64,000 bases of DNA, taken from the NCBI RefSeq assembly GCF_005885605.1, contig NZ_SZVP01000001.1:186001-250000 (forward strand), in the 5' to 3' direction. Of the stretch, positions 10,415 to 20,156 are shown one piece after another. This stretch comes from Colwellia ponticola. Its GTDB lineage: Bacteria; Pseudomonadota; Gammaproteobacteria; Enterobacterales; Alteromonadaceae. Position numbers and translations under genes: made by a program. The notes beneath the pieces were generated by a model. It searched no databases, was not told where the DNA came from, and saw nothing but the letters and a program-made list of their open reading frames with translations. Positions within the stretch are counted from its first letter, which is position 1; every line of letters starts with the position of its first letter.

Positions 10415-11699
10415 TAATATATTTCACTGTATTAGGGGTCGCTATATAAATTTTATCGCCTGTATGGATTTTATTATTTTTGGTTATATTATTCCACTGA
10501 CGTAAATTTTGTAGCTTAACGTTATATTTAATAGCGATACTGTAAAGACTTTCACCTTTGGCTACAGTATGCACAAGGTTGTGTTGTTTGATTTGGTCTA
10601 TATTATTAACAAGCTTTTTTTGCTCTAGTGCTTCCGGTACGTCTTTATCATCGGTTGTCGATATAGGCAGTGTCAACGTAGAGTCAAGGGGCTTTGGTGT
10701 AAGTTGAGTAATGGATGTTGTTGTCAGAATGACTGGCGAAAGCTTTTTTATTCTTTTAGTACTTTCTACTGAAGAAGTAGGCGAAAGTTGAACCACGCGT
10801 TTATTGTTAATAACTGAGTGTTCGCCATTATTTTCTTGTTGAGTTAGTCGGTACTTTTTCGCTAATGCATCAGATTCAATAAATTCAAGTCCGTTAAGAA
10901 GATATTGTTTACTCTCCCATGATTGAGGGTACATTTTTACTAACATAGTGGCATAGTTATCTGCTGTGCGACGTTTATCTAGTTTTCTATACAATTTATA
11001 AGCTAACGCCAAGAAGTCTGCGCTAAAACGTTGGGTATTACGCTCAAACTTTTGTAAAAAACGTTGGCTTACTTGATAATTAGCCACGGCGTATTGTAAG
11101 CGCACCATTTGCAATAAAGTAGTTGTTCTATTAGGGCTATGCAATATCGATTTATGTAAATACATAATTGCTTTATCAAAATCATTAATTTGCAAATAAC
11201 ATGACGACAAGTTCTCATAACTTTGCGAAACCAATAAATAACTCGGTACGGCGATGGCTTTTAAAAATTGTACCTCTGCTTCAGCTACTTTGTTTTGCCG
11301 ACATAAAAACACCCCGTAGTTATTTAACGTGTCAGCACTGTCCGCCTTAATTGCTAAAGCTTGTTCAAATGACTCAATAGCTAATTTATTTTCACCGACG
11401 GTTTCATAATAGTGGGCAAAGGCAGTATGTACTTGGACTAAGGCGGGGGAGAATTTCTTTGCTTTTTCAAGGTTTAGCTTTGCTTGTGACATATCACCCA
11501 TACGTAAATAACCTAACCCCAAAGAAATACGCGTTACCGCCATTTCATCACGATTTGCTTGTTTTATAACAATGGGTTCATTATTTTCAAAGCTTTGGGT
11601 AATACAGCCACTTAGCAAAGGAGCACTTAATAAAGAGATAGAGAGTGCAATTAACCGTGTTAAACTATATTTAGCCGTGGCTTTACCTATAATATGCAA
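10407..11699 (-). CDS. pilF: PilF/PilW-like TPR lipoprotein with C-terminal LysM
   Basis: Type IV pilus biogenesis lipoprotein of the PilF (PilW) kind, which helps the secretin assemble in the outer membrane. A signal peptide ends in LLSGC, followed by several TPR units (about residues 50-270; YLRMGDMSQAKLNLEKA, NNYGVFLCRQNKVAEAE). Unlike ordinary PilF (about 250 residues) this protein has 430. A Ser/Thr-rich linker leads to a complete LysM domain (HTVAKGESLYSIAIKYNV to GDKIYIA, about 375-418), which suggests peptidoglycan binding. The start is TTG with GAGG upstream, and no ATG precedes the signal peptide. It overlaps rodZ by 8 bases. Confidence 0.87.
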   Translation of the reverse strand: MHIIGKATAKYSLTRLIALSISLLSAPLLSGCITQSFENNEPIVIKQANRDEMAVTRISLGLGYLRMGDMSQAKLNLEKAKKFSPALVQVHTAFAHYYETVGENKLAIESFEQALAIKADSADTLNNYGVFLCRQNKVAEAEVQFLKAIAVPSYLLVSQSYENLSSCYLQINDFDKAIMYLHKSILHSPNRTTTLLQMVRLQYAVANYQVSQRFLQKFERNTQRFSADFLALAYKLYRKLDKRRTADNYATMLVKMYPQSWESKQYLLNGLEFIESDALAKKYRLTQQENNGEHSVINNKRVVQLSPTSSVESTKRIKKLSPVILTTTSITQLTPKPLDSTLTLPISTTDDKDVPEALEQKKLVNNIDQIKQHNLVHTVAKGESLYSIAIKYNVKLQNLRQWNNITKNNKIHTGDKIYIATPNTVKYINE

Positions 11700-11770
11700 C
11701 GCGTTAACCGCCTCTTATTGTACTTTCACTATACCAATATAATTATTTCACTAAAGCACTGTTATCGTTA

Positions 11771-12931
11771 TTAAACGACTTTAATAGCGATAGTGTCAGT
11801 TTTAGCTTGGTTTTTCAATGAACTTATTTCAGCATTTCTACTGGCACTAAAGGCACTACGCTTAGTTCTATCAAAAACATCACCTGCTAATTGACCACAA
11901 GCAGCGTCAATATCATCACCACGAGTACGCCTGGTAATAACCGTTAACCCATAACTTTGTAATACTTTATCAAAGCGGTCGATACGAGAGTTACTTGAAC
12001 GTTTATACGGTGAACCAGGATAAGGATTAAAGGGAATTAAATTAATTTTACTCGGTAAACCTTTTAACGCATGGGCTAATTCATGTGCTTGGTCGGTACT
12101 GTCATTAACATGATCAAGCATAACGTATTCAATAGTTGCTTGTTTGTTGGCTTTTGAGCCGTCAATATAGCGACCGGCTGCAGCAATAAAATCTTCTAGT
12201 GGATATTTTTTATTGATAGGGACTAGCTCATCACGTAATTTATTATTAGGCGCGTGAATAGAAATAGCTAAAGCACAATCAATTTTTTCTTTTAACATAT
12301 CTAATGCGGGTACAACACCTGAGGTACTCACCGTTACTCGACGCTTAGACAAGCCATAACCTAAGTCGTTCAACATAGTATCAAGTGCAGGAATTAAGTT
12401 TTTCATATTTAACAAAGGTTCGCCCATGCCCATCATAACAATGTTGGTAATAGGTCGAGTACCGGCAATACGTGTTGCGCCAATATCATTGGCAACACGC
12501 CATACTTGGCCGATAATTTCAGACATAGATAAATTGCGGTTGAAGCCTTGTTGTGCGGTAGCACAGAAGGTACATTCTAATGCACAGCCAACCTGTGAAG
12601 AAACACACAAGGTTGCACGATCATTTTCAGGGATCCAAACGGTTTCAACTTCTTGTCCACCTTCAAGCCTTAATGCATATTTAATAGTACCGTCTTCTGA
12701 CACTTGTTTTTCAGAAATTTCTGGTGCGGATACTACACAATTACGCTGTAATTTTTCACGTAATTTTTTATTAATATTGGTCATTTGCTCAAAGTCGCTG
12801 TAACCAAAGTGATAAATCCACTTCATGATCTGATCAGCTCTAAAAGGTTTCTCCCCAATAGACTCTAAGTATTCACGCATACCCTTATGATCAAAATTAA
12901 GTAGATTTACTTTTGTGTTTACATCACTCAT
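11771..12931 (-). CDS. rlmN: Dual-specificity 23S rRNA/tRNA adenine C2-methyltransferase
   Basis: RlmN is a radical-SAM enzyme that methylates A2503 of 23S rRNA and A37 of some tRNAs. The cluster motif CxxxCxxC is present as CALECTFC (about residue 118). The GEPLLN motif and the second catalytic cysteine in [12 protein letters not shown] near the C-terminus are also seen. The 386 residues match the family. I start at the ATG giving [13 protein letters not shown], which has GAGAG upstream; a TTG five codons earlier is less likely. It precedes pilF by 71 bases and follows ndk, the conserved order. Confidence 0.97.
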   Translation of the reverse strand: MSDVNTKVNLLNFDHKGMREYLESIGEKPFRADQIMKWIYHFGYSDFEQMTNINKKLREKLQRNCVVSAPEISEKQVSEDGTIKYALRLEGGQEVETVWIPENDRATLCVSSQVGCALECTFCATAQQGFNRNLSMSEIIGQVWRVANDIGATRIAGTRPITNIVMMGMGEPLLNMKNLIPALDTMLNDLGYGLSKRRVTVSTSGVVPALDMLKEKIDCALAISIHAPNNKLRDELVPINKKYPLEDFIAAAGRYIDGSKANKQATIEYVMLDHVNDSTDQAHELAHALKGLPSKINLIPFNPYPGSPYKRSSNSRIDRFDKVLQSYGLTVITRRTRGDDIDAACGQLAGDVFDRTKRSAFSASRNAEISSLKNQAKTDTIAIKVV

Positions 12932-13106
12932 ACAACAAACTCTCAATAACTAAGGCTAAAACTAGCGCTAACACATATTATGATACTAACGACAGCGGCA
13001 TTACGGCGGCAATAAAACAGCCTAAAAAAACAGGAAAAAATTGTACACTAATTAAGCGACAATCGCAATTTTACTAGGTATATCTTAGGAGGATTTATTA
13101 TCCACT

Positions 13107-13149
13107 TAAAATAATAAAAGGACTTTACCGAAACCAGTAAAATCCTTTT
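13107..13149 (-). terminator. Terminator after ndk
   Basis: Arms AAAAGGACTTTAC and GTAAAATCCTTTT pair over 13 bp with one mismatch around an 8-base loop. On the minus strand they are followed by ATTATTTTA. It lies about 80 bases after the ndk stop. Confidence 0.75.
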
Positions 13150-13228
13150 AATTTTATTTATTCTCTACTATCAAGCAAACGAAGTAGTAAGCTTTACTAT
13201 AGATTAATAAATTTAGCTGACTACTGAA

Positions 13229-13660
13229 TTAACGAGTACGTGGACAAATTTCGTCATCAGAGAAGAAGTAAGCAATTTCACGTGCTGCTGATTCTAATGC
13301 ATCAGAACCGTGAGCTGCGTTTTCATCAATGCTATCAGCAAGGTCAGCACGAATAGTACCAGCAAGTGCTTCAGCTGGGTTAGTAGCACCCATAATTTCA
13401 CGGTTTTTAAGAACAGCGTTTTCGCCTTCTAATACTTGAACCATTACTGGACCAGAAGTCATGAATTCAACTAAAGCGCCAAAGAAAGGACGTTCGCTAT
13501 GTTCAGCGTAGAAACCTTCTGCTTTTTCTTGGCTTAAGTGAATCATTTTTGATGCAACGATTTTTAAACCAGCAGTTTCAAAACGGTTGTAGATTTGACC
13601 GATAAAGTTTTTAGCAACTGCGTCTGGTTTTACGATAGAAAAAGTACGTTCGATAGCCAT
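13229..13660 (-). CDS. ndk: Nucleoside diphosphate kinase
   Basis: Ndk transfers the gamma phosphate between nucleoside triphosphates and diphosphates to balance nucleotide pools. The 143 residues are the normal size. [15 protein letters not shown] is at the N-terminus and the active-site histidine lies in [12 protein letters not shown] near residue 117. A good ribosome site (AAGGGC) lies six bases before the ATG. It is a separate unit with its own terminator, upstream of rlmN on the same strand as in enterobacteria. Confidence 0.98.
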   Translation of the reverse strand: MAIERTFSIVKPDAVAKNFIGQIYNRFETAGLKIVASKMIHLSQEKAEGFYAEHSERPFFGALVEFMTSGPVMVQVLEGENAVLKNREIMGATNPAEALAGTIRADLADSIDENAAHGSDALESAAREIAYFFSDDEICPRTR

Positions 13661-14088
13661 GATAAGCCCTTATAATAAATTTAAATTAAAATGTAAGTAG
13701 ATATCAAATGAAAGTGAAAGTGACATCTACCAATTTTGGCGCGATTATAAACGAAATTAGTGTAAATTCCTAATACTTACCGTCGATTAATCAGCATAAT
13801 ATTTCACTTTTTCTACTGGTCCTTTAGTCGTAGTCTTTTAGTCTTAAGCTTAAGTATTCTGTCACATTAAAATGAAAAGTTTAGCTTATTAATAACTTAC
13901 TAAATTACGCTGTAGCGCAAGCCACTTATGATGTCTTTACTTTACTCATTTAAAAACACTAAAAATTTAATCATGGCGTTTAAAAAAATCTAATTTTTAC
14001 TTGTTACATTTGGTCACATTGTCGAAAAAATTCTGACATGCTTTCATAGTTCACTGCCAATTAATATTAATCAAGGGCAGGAATAGTC
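13661..14088. other. Divergent promoter region between ndk and permease gene
   Basis: AT-rich spacer of 428 bases holding the divergent promoters of ndk and the permease gene. No convincing small gene is present. A short stem CTGCC/GGCAG brackets the AT-rich segment just before the permease ribosome site (AGGAATAGTC-ATG), and could modulate translation. I see no recognisable riboswitch. Confidence 0.4.
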
Positions 14089-15504
14089 ATGCAACTTATT
14101 AAACGTAAACATGGTGCTGAACAGCCATACTGGCCAGCTGGGCCGTTTAAAATCAGATTACCTTTTATTCATTACCGCTGGGAACTGCCAGAAATGATAC
14201 AAGGCTTTTTTATGTTCGTGGTTGGTTTAGCCATGATCCCTTTACTTGAAAGCTATTTAGGTATGCCCTATGAAGCAGCCTTAGCTTTCACTTTTATTGC
14301 TGGTGTAGGTTATATTTTACCTGGACTCCTTGGCGTGCCGCTAGTTCCTGGCTGGATAACGCCAGCAATCCCCGTGGTATTACTTTATTTAAAAGGTTTT
14401 GAACCGGGTCCTGAAGCAATAAGAGCATTATTTGCCTTACAAATTGAAGTGTCGCTTATCTTTCTTATTTTAGGGGCAACGCGTCTTGGTTCTAAGTTGG
14501 TTGATGTTATTCCCAACTCACTAAAGTGCGGTATTATTATTGGTGCTGGTATGGCAGCAATGATGGGTGAATTAAAAGTCGGGGGGCGCATTGACGCCAC
14601 GCCTATTTCATTAATTGTTGGCTCTATTATTTCAGCGTATATATTGTTCTCCCTATCCTTTAAAAATGTTATCAATCAAAACGTATTAGCTCGAAAAATA
14701 GCTAATTTTGGTATGGTCCCTGGTATGATCATTGCGATGCTTGTTGGTTGGGCCGTTGGTGAATACCCTTTACCGGACATCAAATGGGGCATTACTAACC
14801 CTGATTTTTCGTTAATGTGGCAATACTTACCTTTTACTGTTGGCTACCCTGACTGGGAAATATTTTTACTGGCTATCCCGACAGCCATCATTGCTTATGT
14901 TATAGCCTTTGGCGACATCCTTGTTGGCTTTACTCTAGTTAAGCGTGTTGATCACATTCGTGATGATGAAAAAATAGAAGAAAACGTTGATCGTGTGCAT
15001 TTAGTTACCGCTATTCGTAATGGTTTTCATGCTTTTTTAGCGCCTTGGCCTGGGCTTGCAGGTCCATTGTGGACGGCTGCGCATGCCACTGTAGCTGAGC
15101 GTTATGCGATGGGTCGTAAATCAATGGAGTCTATCTATAGTGGCGGTGGTACTTTTTGGATGAGTGGTTTACTGGCTTTATTCGCCTTACCTTTAGTCAC
15201 TTTATTTAAACCGGTATTACCTATTGCACTGTCACTTACCTTAATACTTACCGCGTATATATGCATTATGGTGGGTATGGAGCAGCTAAAAAATTCAACC
15301 GAACGAGGGGTGGCTGGTATTGTTGCGGTTACCTTAGCCATGCCAGATCCAAAGTCAACCATGTATGCAGTCTGCATTGGTGTAATCCTGTACTTCCTCA
15401 TTGAGCGCCCTAAGTTAATGGGTAAACATCATAGTAAAGATAGTGTCATCTTTTCTGATGAATCACCACAAGACGAATTAACAACAACTAAGACTAATAC
15501 CTAG
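14089..15504 (+). CDS. Putative NCS2/SLC23-type permease
   Basis: Polytopic inner-membrane transporter of 471 residues with about 12 hydrophobic segments. The general look (ILPGLLGVPLVPGWITPAIP, internal Gly/Pro-rich helices) resembles xanthine/uracil permease-like (SLC23) proteins. The canonical NCS2 signature (NxGxxxxT) is not seen, so the substrate cannot be named. It starts with a good ribosome site and ends 18 bases before an acyl-CoA ligase gene on the same strand, so the two are likely co-transcribed. The substrate may therefore be an organic acid rather than a nucleobase. That is inference from context only. Confidence 0.55.
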   Translation: MQLIKRKHGAEQPYWPAGPFKIRLPFIHYRWELPEMIQGFFMFVVGLAMIPLLESYLGMPYEAALAFTFIAGVGYILPGLLGVPLVPGWITPAIPVVLLYLKGFEPGPEAIRALFALQIEVSLIFLILGATRLGSKLVDVIPNSLKCGIIIGAGMAAMMGELKVGGRIDATPISLIVGSIISAYILFSLSFKNVINQNVLARKIANFGMVPGMIIAMLVGWAVGEYPLPDIKWGITNPDFSLMWQYLPFTVGYPDWEIFLLAIPTAIIAYVIAFGDILVGFTLVKRVDHIRDDEKIEENVDRVHLVTAIRNGFHAFLAPWPGLAGPLWTAAHATVAERYAMGRKSMESIYSGGGTFWMSGLLALFALPLVTLFKPVLPIALSLTLILTAYICIMVGMEQLKNSTERGVAGIVAVTLAMPDPKSTMYAVCIGVILYFLIERPKLMGKHHSKDSVIFSDESPQDELTTTKTNT

Positions 15505-15522
15505 TAATATTGGAATTTATAC

Positions 15523-17145
15523 ATGAATACAAACATTTTTGAACAATATTTAGAGCCAAATGAGGCTAACTATATAGCACTAACTCCTATTTCATTTTTA
15601 GAGCGTTCAGCCTTTGTTTATCCGAACAAAACCGCAACAGTTAATGGTGATATTCGCCACACTTGGTTAGAAGTTTTTCAACGTTGTACTCGCTTTGCTA
15701 GTGCTTTAGCTAAGCGAGGTATTGGTCGAGGTGATACAGTATCGGTGATAGCACCAAACATTAGTGAACACTTTGAATTACATTTTGCCGTTCCCATGAG
15801 TGGTGCAGTACTTAATTCCATTAATACTCGCCTTGATGCCGAAGCGATTGCTTTTATACTAGTGCATGCTGAAACCAAAGTACTCATTACCGATAAAGAG
15901 TTTAGTCCTCTAGTTAAAAAAGCACTACGCATGATTCCGCATAAGCCGTTAGTGATTGATATTGACGATCCTAACTTTAACGAAGGAGAATTAATTGGCG
16001 AGCTCACTTATGATCAGTTACTTAACGAAGGTGACAGTCATTTTGAACCGCTACGACCAAACAGTGAATGGGATGCCATTACGTTAAACTATACATCGGG
16101 TACAACAGGTGATCCTAAAGGTGTGGTTTATCACTACCGTGGCGCATATCTTAACGCTGTGAGTAATGTCATGTCATGGAGTATGGGTGAGCACCCAGTC
16201 TATTTATGGACCTTGCCTATGTTTCACTGTAACGGTTGGTGTTTTCCCTGGTCAATTGCTGCAACCGCTGGCACCAGTATAAGTTTGCGTCATGTGCGCG
16301 CTGAGACTATATTTGATTTAATTAGAGATGAGAAGGTAGGCTACTTTTGTGGTGCACCTATTGTGTTAAATATGCTTAACGGTGCTGAAGCTTCATTAAA
16401 AGCAGACATCAATCATAGCGTAAAAGTAATGACCGCAGGTGCTCCGCCGCCTGCCTCAGTTATTGAAGGCATGGAAGCATCTGGTTTTAAGGTAACGCAT
16501 ACTTATGGCTTAACCGAAACTTATGGCCCTTCAGTTGTTTGTGCTTGGCACGACCAATGGAGTAATGAAAGTGTTGAGCAACAAGCAAAGTTAAAATCTC
16601 GTCAAGGAGTACGTTCACCTATGCTTGATCAACTCATGGTAGCTGACCCTGAAACCCTAACGCCTATGCCAAAAGATGGTAAGTCTGTCGGTGAAATATT
16701 TATGCGCGGCAATTTAGTCATGAAAGGCTATTTAAAAAATCCTTCTACCACGCAAGCGGCATTCAAAGGTGGATGGCTGCATTCAGGTGATATTGCGGTG
16801 TGGCATAACGATGGCTATATTGAAATAAAAGATCGCTCTAAAGATGTTATTATTTCAGGTGGTGAAAATATTTCCAGTGTTGAAGTGGAAGACATTTTAT
16901 ATCGCCACCCGAAAGTACAAGAAGTCGCGGTTGTCGCCAAAAAAGATGCTAAGTGGGGAGAAAGCCCTTGCGCCTTTATTACGGTAATGCCAAATGTTGA
17001 TATAACAGAAGAAGAAATTATCAGCTTTTGTCGAGATAATATGGCACACTTTAAAGTACCTAAAACCGTTATATTTACAGAACTGCCAAAAACGTCAACG
17101 GGTAAAGTACAAAAGTTTATTTTACGCCAACAAGTAAATGAATAA
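15523..17145 (+). CDS. Acyl-CoA synthetase (AMP-binding family)
   Basis: ANL-superfamily enzyme of 540 residues that activates a carboxylic acid to its CoA thioester through an acyl-adenylate. Motifs: the P-loop YTSGTTGDPKG (about residue 192), TYGLTETYG (about 327), HSGDIAVWHNDGYIEIKDR (about 423) and the C-terminal lysine motif KTSTGKVQKF. The N-terminus resembles the group that includes short- and medium-chain acyl-CoA ligases and the methylmercaptopropionate ligase DmdB. The true substrate cannot be read from sequence. It directly follows a permease gene and is closed by two tandem terminators. Confidence 0.85.
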   Translation: MNTNIFEQYLEPNEANYIALTPISFLERSAFVYPNKTATVNGDIRHTWLEVFQRCTRFASALAKRGIGRGDTVSVIAPNISEHFELHFAVPMSGAVLNSINTRLDAEAIAFILVHAETKVLITDKEFSPLVKKALRMIPHKPLVIDIDDPNFNEGELIGELTYDQLLNEGDSHFEPLRPNSEWDAITLNYTSGTTGDPKGVVYHYRGAYLNAVSNVMSWSMGEHPVYLWTLPMFHCNGWCFPWSIAATAGTSISLRHVRAETIFDLIRDEKVGYFCGAPIVLNMLNGAEASLKADINHSVKVMTAGAPPPASVIEGMEASGFKVTHTYGLTETYGPSVVCAWHDQWSNESVEQQAKLKSRQGVRSPMLDQLMVADPETLTPMPKDGKSVGEIFMRGNLVMKGYLKNPSTTQAAFKGGWLHSGDIAVWHNDGYIEIKDRSKDVIISGGENISSVEVEDILYRHPKVQEVAVVAKKDAKWGESPCAFITVMPNVDITEEEIISFCRDNMAHFKVPKTVIFTELPKTSTGKVQKFILRQQVNE

Positions 17146-17160
17146 AGTTCAAGGCTTATA

Positions 17161-17190
17161 AATAGTAGTACCTCCCAACACTACTATTTT
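17161..17190 (+). terminator. First of two tandem terminators after acyl-CoA ligase
   Basis: Perfect 8-bp inverted repeat AATAGTAG / CTACTATT around a 12-base loop, followed by TTT. The stem is AT-rich and likely weak on its own. Confidence 0.5.
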
Positions 17191-17192
17191 TG

Positions 17193-17220
17193 GGGCTGGC
17201 TTATTGTCAGCCCTTTTTTT
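17193..17220 (+). terminator. Second tandem terminator after acyl-CoA ligase
   Basis: Stem GGGCTG / CAGCCC around a 9-base loop, followed at once by seven Ts. This is a classic intrinsic terminator that closes the permease-ligase unit before the histidine kinase gene. Confidence 0.85.
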
Positions 17221-17264
17221 ATCATAAATGATCTGCTATTAAGCTATTAGGCTATTGGTGATTA

Positions 17265-19310
17265 ATGTTTTTACAGCAAAAGCTCTCCCGCACTTTTTTT
17301 TCTGCCATTGTTGCCATTTTGTTGCTACTGCTAGTAGGTATCTATTGGTATTCCGTGTCCTTAATTAACAAGGAAGTATACAAAATTGAAAAAAATGCCA
17401 GTCGCTTAGTTTTAAATAACGTTTTTGAATTAGCCAGTACCATGCAACTCAACTTAAAGCCGCGTAAAGCTGAAGTTGTGCAACGACTTCGTGAAATAAT
17501 AAAGCATAGCGTTATTGCCAAAACGGGTTATATTTTTATTTTTGATGAACAGGGGCATATGCTACACCACCCTAATCCAAATATTAATGATACTAATGCC
17601 TTAGCACTTGAGGACCCCAAAACAGGACAACCCATACTGCAGGAACTTATTGCCGTAGCAGATACTGGTCAAGAACTGGAATACTTATGGGACAAGCCTA
17701 GCGATCCCAATAATTATAGTTACGGTAAATTATCTCTAGTAAGGCATTTACCTGAACTAGGTTGGTATATTTGTAGCTCTGTTTATATAGACGAACTACA
17801 AAGTAGCGGTAAGTTACTTAGCCAACGTATTTTAACGATGGGACTTATGGCGTTTATGTTTGCTATTTTGTTAGCCTTTATTTTTTCATCTTGGGTAACT
17901 AAACCCATTAATAACTTAGCCTTAATTGCCCGCAAAGTGAGTCAAGGTGATTTAACCGTAACCAGTGGTATCTCACGTGCTGATGAGCTAGGTATTTTAG
18001 GTGAAGCATTTGACCATATGGTTGAGCAAATGCGTGAAAACATTGAAATGCTTGATTTAAAAGTAGCTTCTCGAACACAAACATTAGCAACGACCAATGC
18101 CCAACTACAACAAGCACTCAGCGAAAGTCAGCATGCACAACAGCAATTAGCGCAAGTACAACACATTAATGCGGTGGGTCAGTTAGCAGGAGGCTTAGCA
18201 CACGACTTTAATAATATACTGACCATTATTTTAGGGAATTTACTCGTTGCTCAACAAGATAATACCAACAATGAAGCCTTATTATCACGTTTGCTGCCGG
18301 CAATCAAAGCGTCGCGTAAAGGCAGTGATATCACTAACCGGTTACTCGCCTTTTCACGACGACAATATTTAGCACCTTGTCATGTCAATATCATGGTATT
18401 GATTAATGAAACTCTCGAGCTATTAAAAGGCTCTTTACCCAGTAAAATAATTATTGAAAAAAACATCACTTTTACTGATGAACAACTACAAGTGTATGTA
18501 GATGCCAACCAGCTAGAAAATTGCCTGATTAATTTAATATTAAATGCAAAGGATGCTATGCCAAATGGTGGCGTTATTCGTTTAGTCATTAATAAAAGAG
18601 TAGTGACTAGCTCTGTGCAGTTTGATGAAACTGTTATCTTAGGTGATTATGTTGAAATCGCTATTATAGACAACGGTTGTGGTTTTTCTGAACAAGCATT
18701 TAGTAAGGCATTTGAGCCCTTTTTTACCACCAAAGACTCTCATCAAGGCTCAGGTCTGGGGTTAAGTATGGTTTTTGGTTTTATCAAACAATCACAAGGC
18801 TATATTCGAATTGCCAATCAACAAAATGGTGGTGCCAAGATATCATTCTTATTACCTTTAGTACCTGTTGAAATAGTTGATAGTGAAAAAGTAGAAATAA
18901 ATACACCACTAATGACTAAACACAGTGAACAAGTATCGACAAAAACAACAAAAGAAACTGATTTTTCGAATAAATTAATGTTATTAGTTGAAGATAACCA
19001 TGATGTACGCAAAGTTATTAGGGAGCAATTAATATCATTTGGTCTTAATGTTATTGAAGCTAGCGACAGTGATGAAGCAGAGCAACTTATTGATACTATT
19101 AATAACTTATATGGTATGGTTTCAGATGTTAGTATGCCGGGTAACAAAGATGGTTTTGAGCTTGCTCAGTTATTAAAGCAGCGTAATCCGAGCTGTAAAA
19201 TTGTACTTATCAGCGGCTATTTCTACCCCCCTACTAAGCCAAATCAAGAGACGCCACTATTATTGAAAAAACCTTTTATGGCAAGTCAATTATTTCAAGC
19301 ACTACAATAA
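17265..19310 (+). CDS. Hybrid sensor histidine kinase (Cache-HAMP-HisKA-HATPase-REC)
   Basis: Inner-membrane hybrid kinase of 681 residues. A first helix (about 12-30) is followed by a periplasmic single Cache domain (TGYIFIFDEQGHMLHHPNP to LGWYICSSVYIDEL), a second helix (about 190-208), HAMP, a coiled coil, HisKA with GGLAHDFNNIL (H near 317), an HATPase domain with N box NLILNAKDAM and G box GSGLGLSMV, and a C-terminal receiver with acceptor Asp in SDVSMPG and LLKKPF lysine. Cache domains of this kind often bind small organic acids. It lies 12 bases before an OmpR-type regulator, probably its partner, and after a permease/acyl-CoA ligase pair that it may control. Confidence 0.87.
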   Translation: MFLQQKLSRTFFSAIVAILLLLLVGIYWYSVSLINKEVYKIEKNASRLVLNNVFELASTMQLNLKPRKAEVVQRLREIIKHSVIAKTGYIFIFDEQGHMLHHPNPNINDTNALALEDPKTGQPILQELIAVADTGQELEYLWDKPSDPNNYSYGKLSLVRHLPELGWYICSSVYIDELQSSGKLLSQRILTMGLMAFMFAILLAFIFSSWVTKPINNLALIARKVSQGDLTVTSGISRADELGILGEAFDHMVEQMRENIEMLDLKVASRTQTLATTNAQLQQALSESQHAQQQLAQVQHINAVGQLAGGLAHDFNNILTIILGNLLVAQQDNTNNEALLSRLLPAIKASRKGSDITNRLLAFSRRQYLAPCHVNIMVLINETLELLKGSLPSKIIIEKNITFTDEQLQVYVDANQLENCLINLILNAKDAMPNGGVIRLVINKRVVTSSVQFDETVILGDYVEIAIIDNGCGFSEQAFSKAFEPFFTTKDSHQGSGLGLSMVFGFIKQSQGYIRIANQQNGGAKISFLLPLVPVEIVDSEKVEINTPLMTKHSEQVSTKTTKETDFSNKLMLLVEDNHDVRKVIREQLISFGLNVIEASDSDEAEQLIDTINNLYGMVSDVSMPGNKDGFELAQLLKQRNPSCKIVLISGYFYPPTKPNQETPLLLKKPFMASQLFQALQ

Positions 19311-19325
19311 AAAATTACCGAGGTG

Positions 19326-20036
19326 ATGACACTTGTGAATACTAAACCATTAATTTATGTGATCGATGATGAAGCTGATATATGTACCTTAGTTTGCCAA
19401 GAGCTTGAGCGCTATAATTTTAATACGCAAGCTTTTACCACAGGTGAACAGGCTTTATTGGCAATTAAAAAACAACTTCCCTCGCTGTGTATTATTGATC
19501 TTGGCTTACCTGATATGGATGGTTTGTCATTAGTTAAAACGCTTTTTGATGATAAAAAAATTGGCGTTATTATTTTATCGGGTCGCAATAGCTTACCCGA
19601 TAAAGTATTGGGGTTAGAGTTAGGTGCCGACGACTATATTAGTAAGCCGTTCGATCCACGCGAATTAGTTGCTCGGGTAAAAAGTATCATTCGGCGATTA
19701 GAAGTCAATGAATTATCTCCGTTAACCTTTCCTACCGCCAGCTTTGGTGAGTGGACATTTGAGCAAGCTACTCATAACTTGTCTAATAGTAAAGGTGATA
19801 GCTTTATGCTTAGTGCTGCTGAAAATGAAATACTCATGACACTACTCAAAGCCCCTAAACAGATACTATCCAGGGAGCGTTTATTAAGTGAAGATACCAC
19901 CTCTTTTGATCGAAGTATTGATGTGAGAATGTCACGGTTAAGAAAAAAAATAGAGCAGGATCATAAAGCGCCGAAAATAATTAAAACAGTGTACGGTGCT
20001 GGTTATATTTTTACCTTAGACGTCACATGGCACTAA
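19326..20036 (+). CDS. OmpR-family response regulator
   Basis: Two-domain transcription factor. The receiver has acidic pocket DDEAD, acceptor Asp in IIDLGLPDMDG and lysine in SKPFDPRELVARV. The C-terminal winged helix (about residues 145-230) is of the OmpR/PhoB type (SAAENEILMTLLKAP, DVRMSRLRKKIE, VYGAGYIF). Three start codons are possible (GTG 19323, ATG 19326, GTG 19335). I list the ATG, although the spacing to GAGG fits the third better. It directly follows the hybrid kinase gene, so a cognate phosphorelay is likely. A strong terminator follows. Confidence 0.87.
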   Translation: MTLVNTKPLIYVIDDEADICTLVCQELERYNFNTQAFTTGEQALLAIKKQLPSLCIIDLGLPDMDGLSLVKTLFDDKKIGVIILSGRNSLPDKVLGLELGADDYISKPFDPRELVARVKSIIRRLEVNELSPLTFPTASFGEWTFEQATHNLSNSKGDSFMLSAAENEILMTLLKAPKQILSRERLLSEDTTSFDRSIDVRMSRLRKKIEQDHKAPKIIKTVYGAGYIFTLDVTWH

Positions 20037-20091
20037 TACTAACAAACAGGTTAATAACCTCATTTTTAGTAATTTTAGCGGCTGTTAAACT

Positions 20092-20132
20092 AAAAAACCT
20101 CAACACTGTTTGCACAAAGTTGAGGTTTTTTT
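20092..20132. terminator. Bidirectional terminator between regulator and malic enzyme genes
   Basis: Arms AAAAAACCTCAAC and GTTGAGGTTTTTT are perfect complements around a 14-base loop. There is a T run on the plus strand and an A run on the other side, so it can stop transcription from both convergent genes. Confidence 0.9.
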
Positions 20133-20156
20133 ATTTGCGTTAAGCTTTGTTAACTA

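Noticed and set aside
12426..12803. Plus-strand frame opposite rlmN
   Set aside because: Antisense of the conserved radical-SAM core; no independent support.
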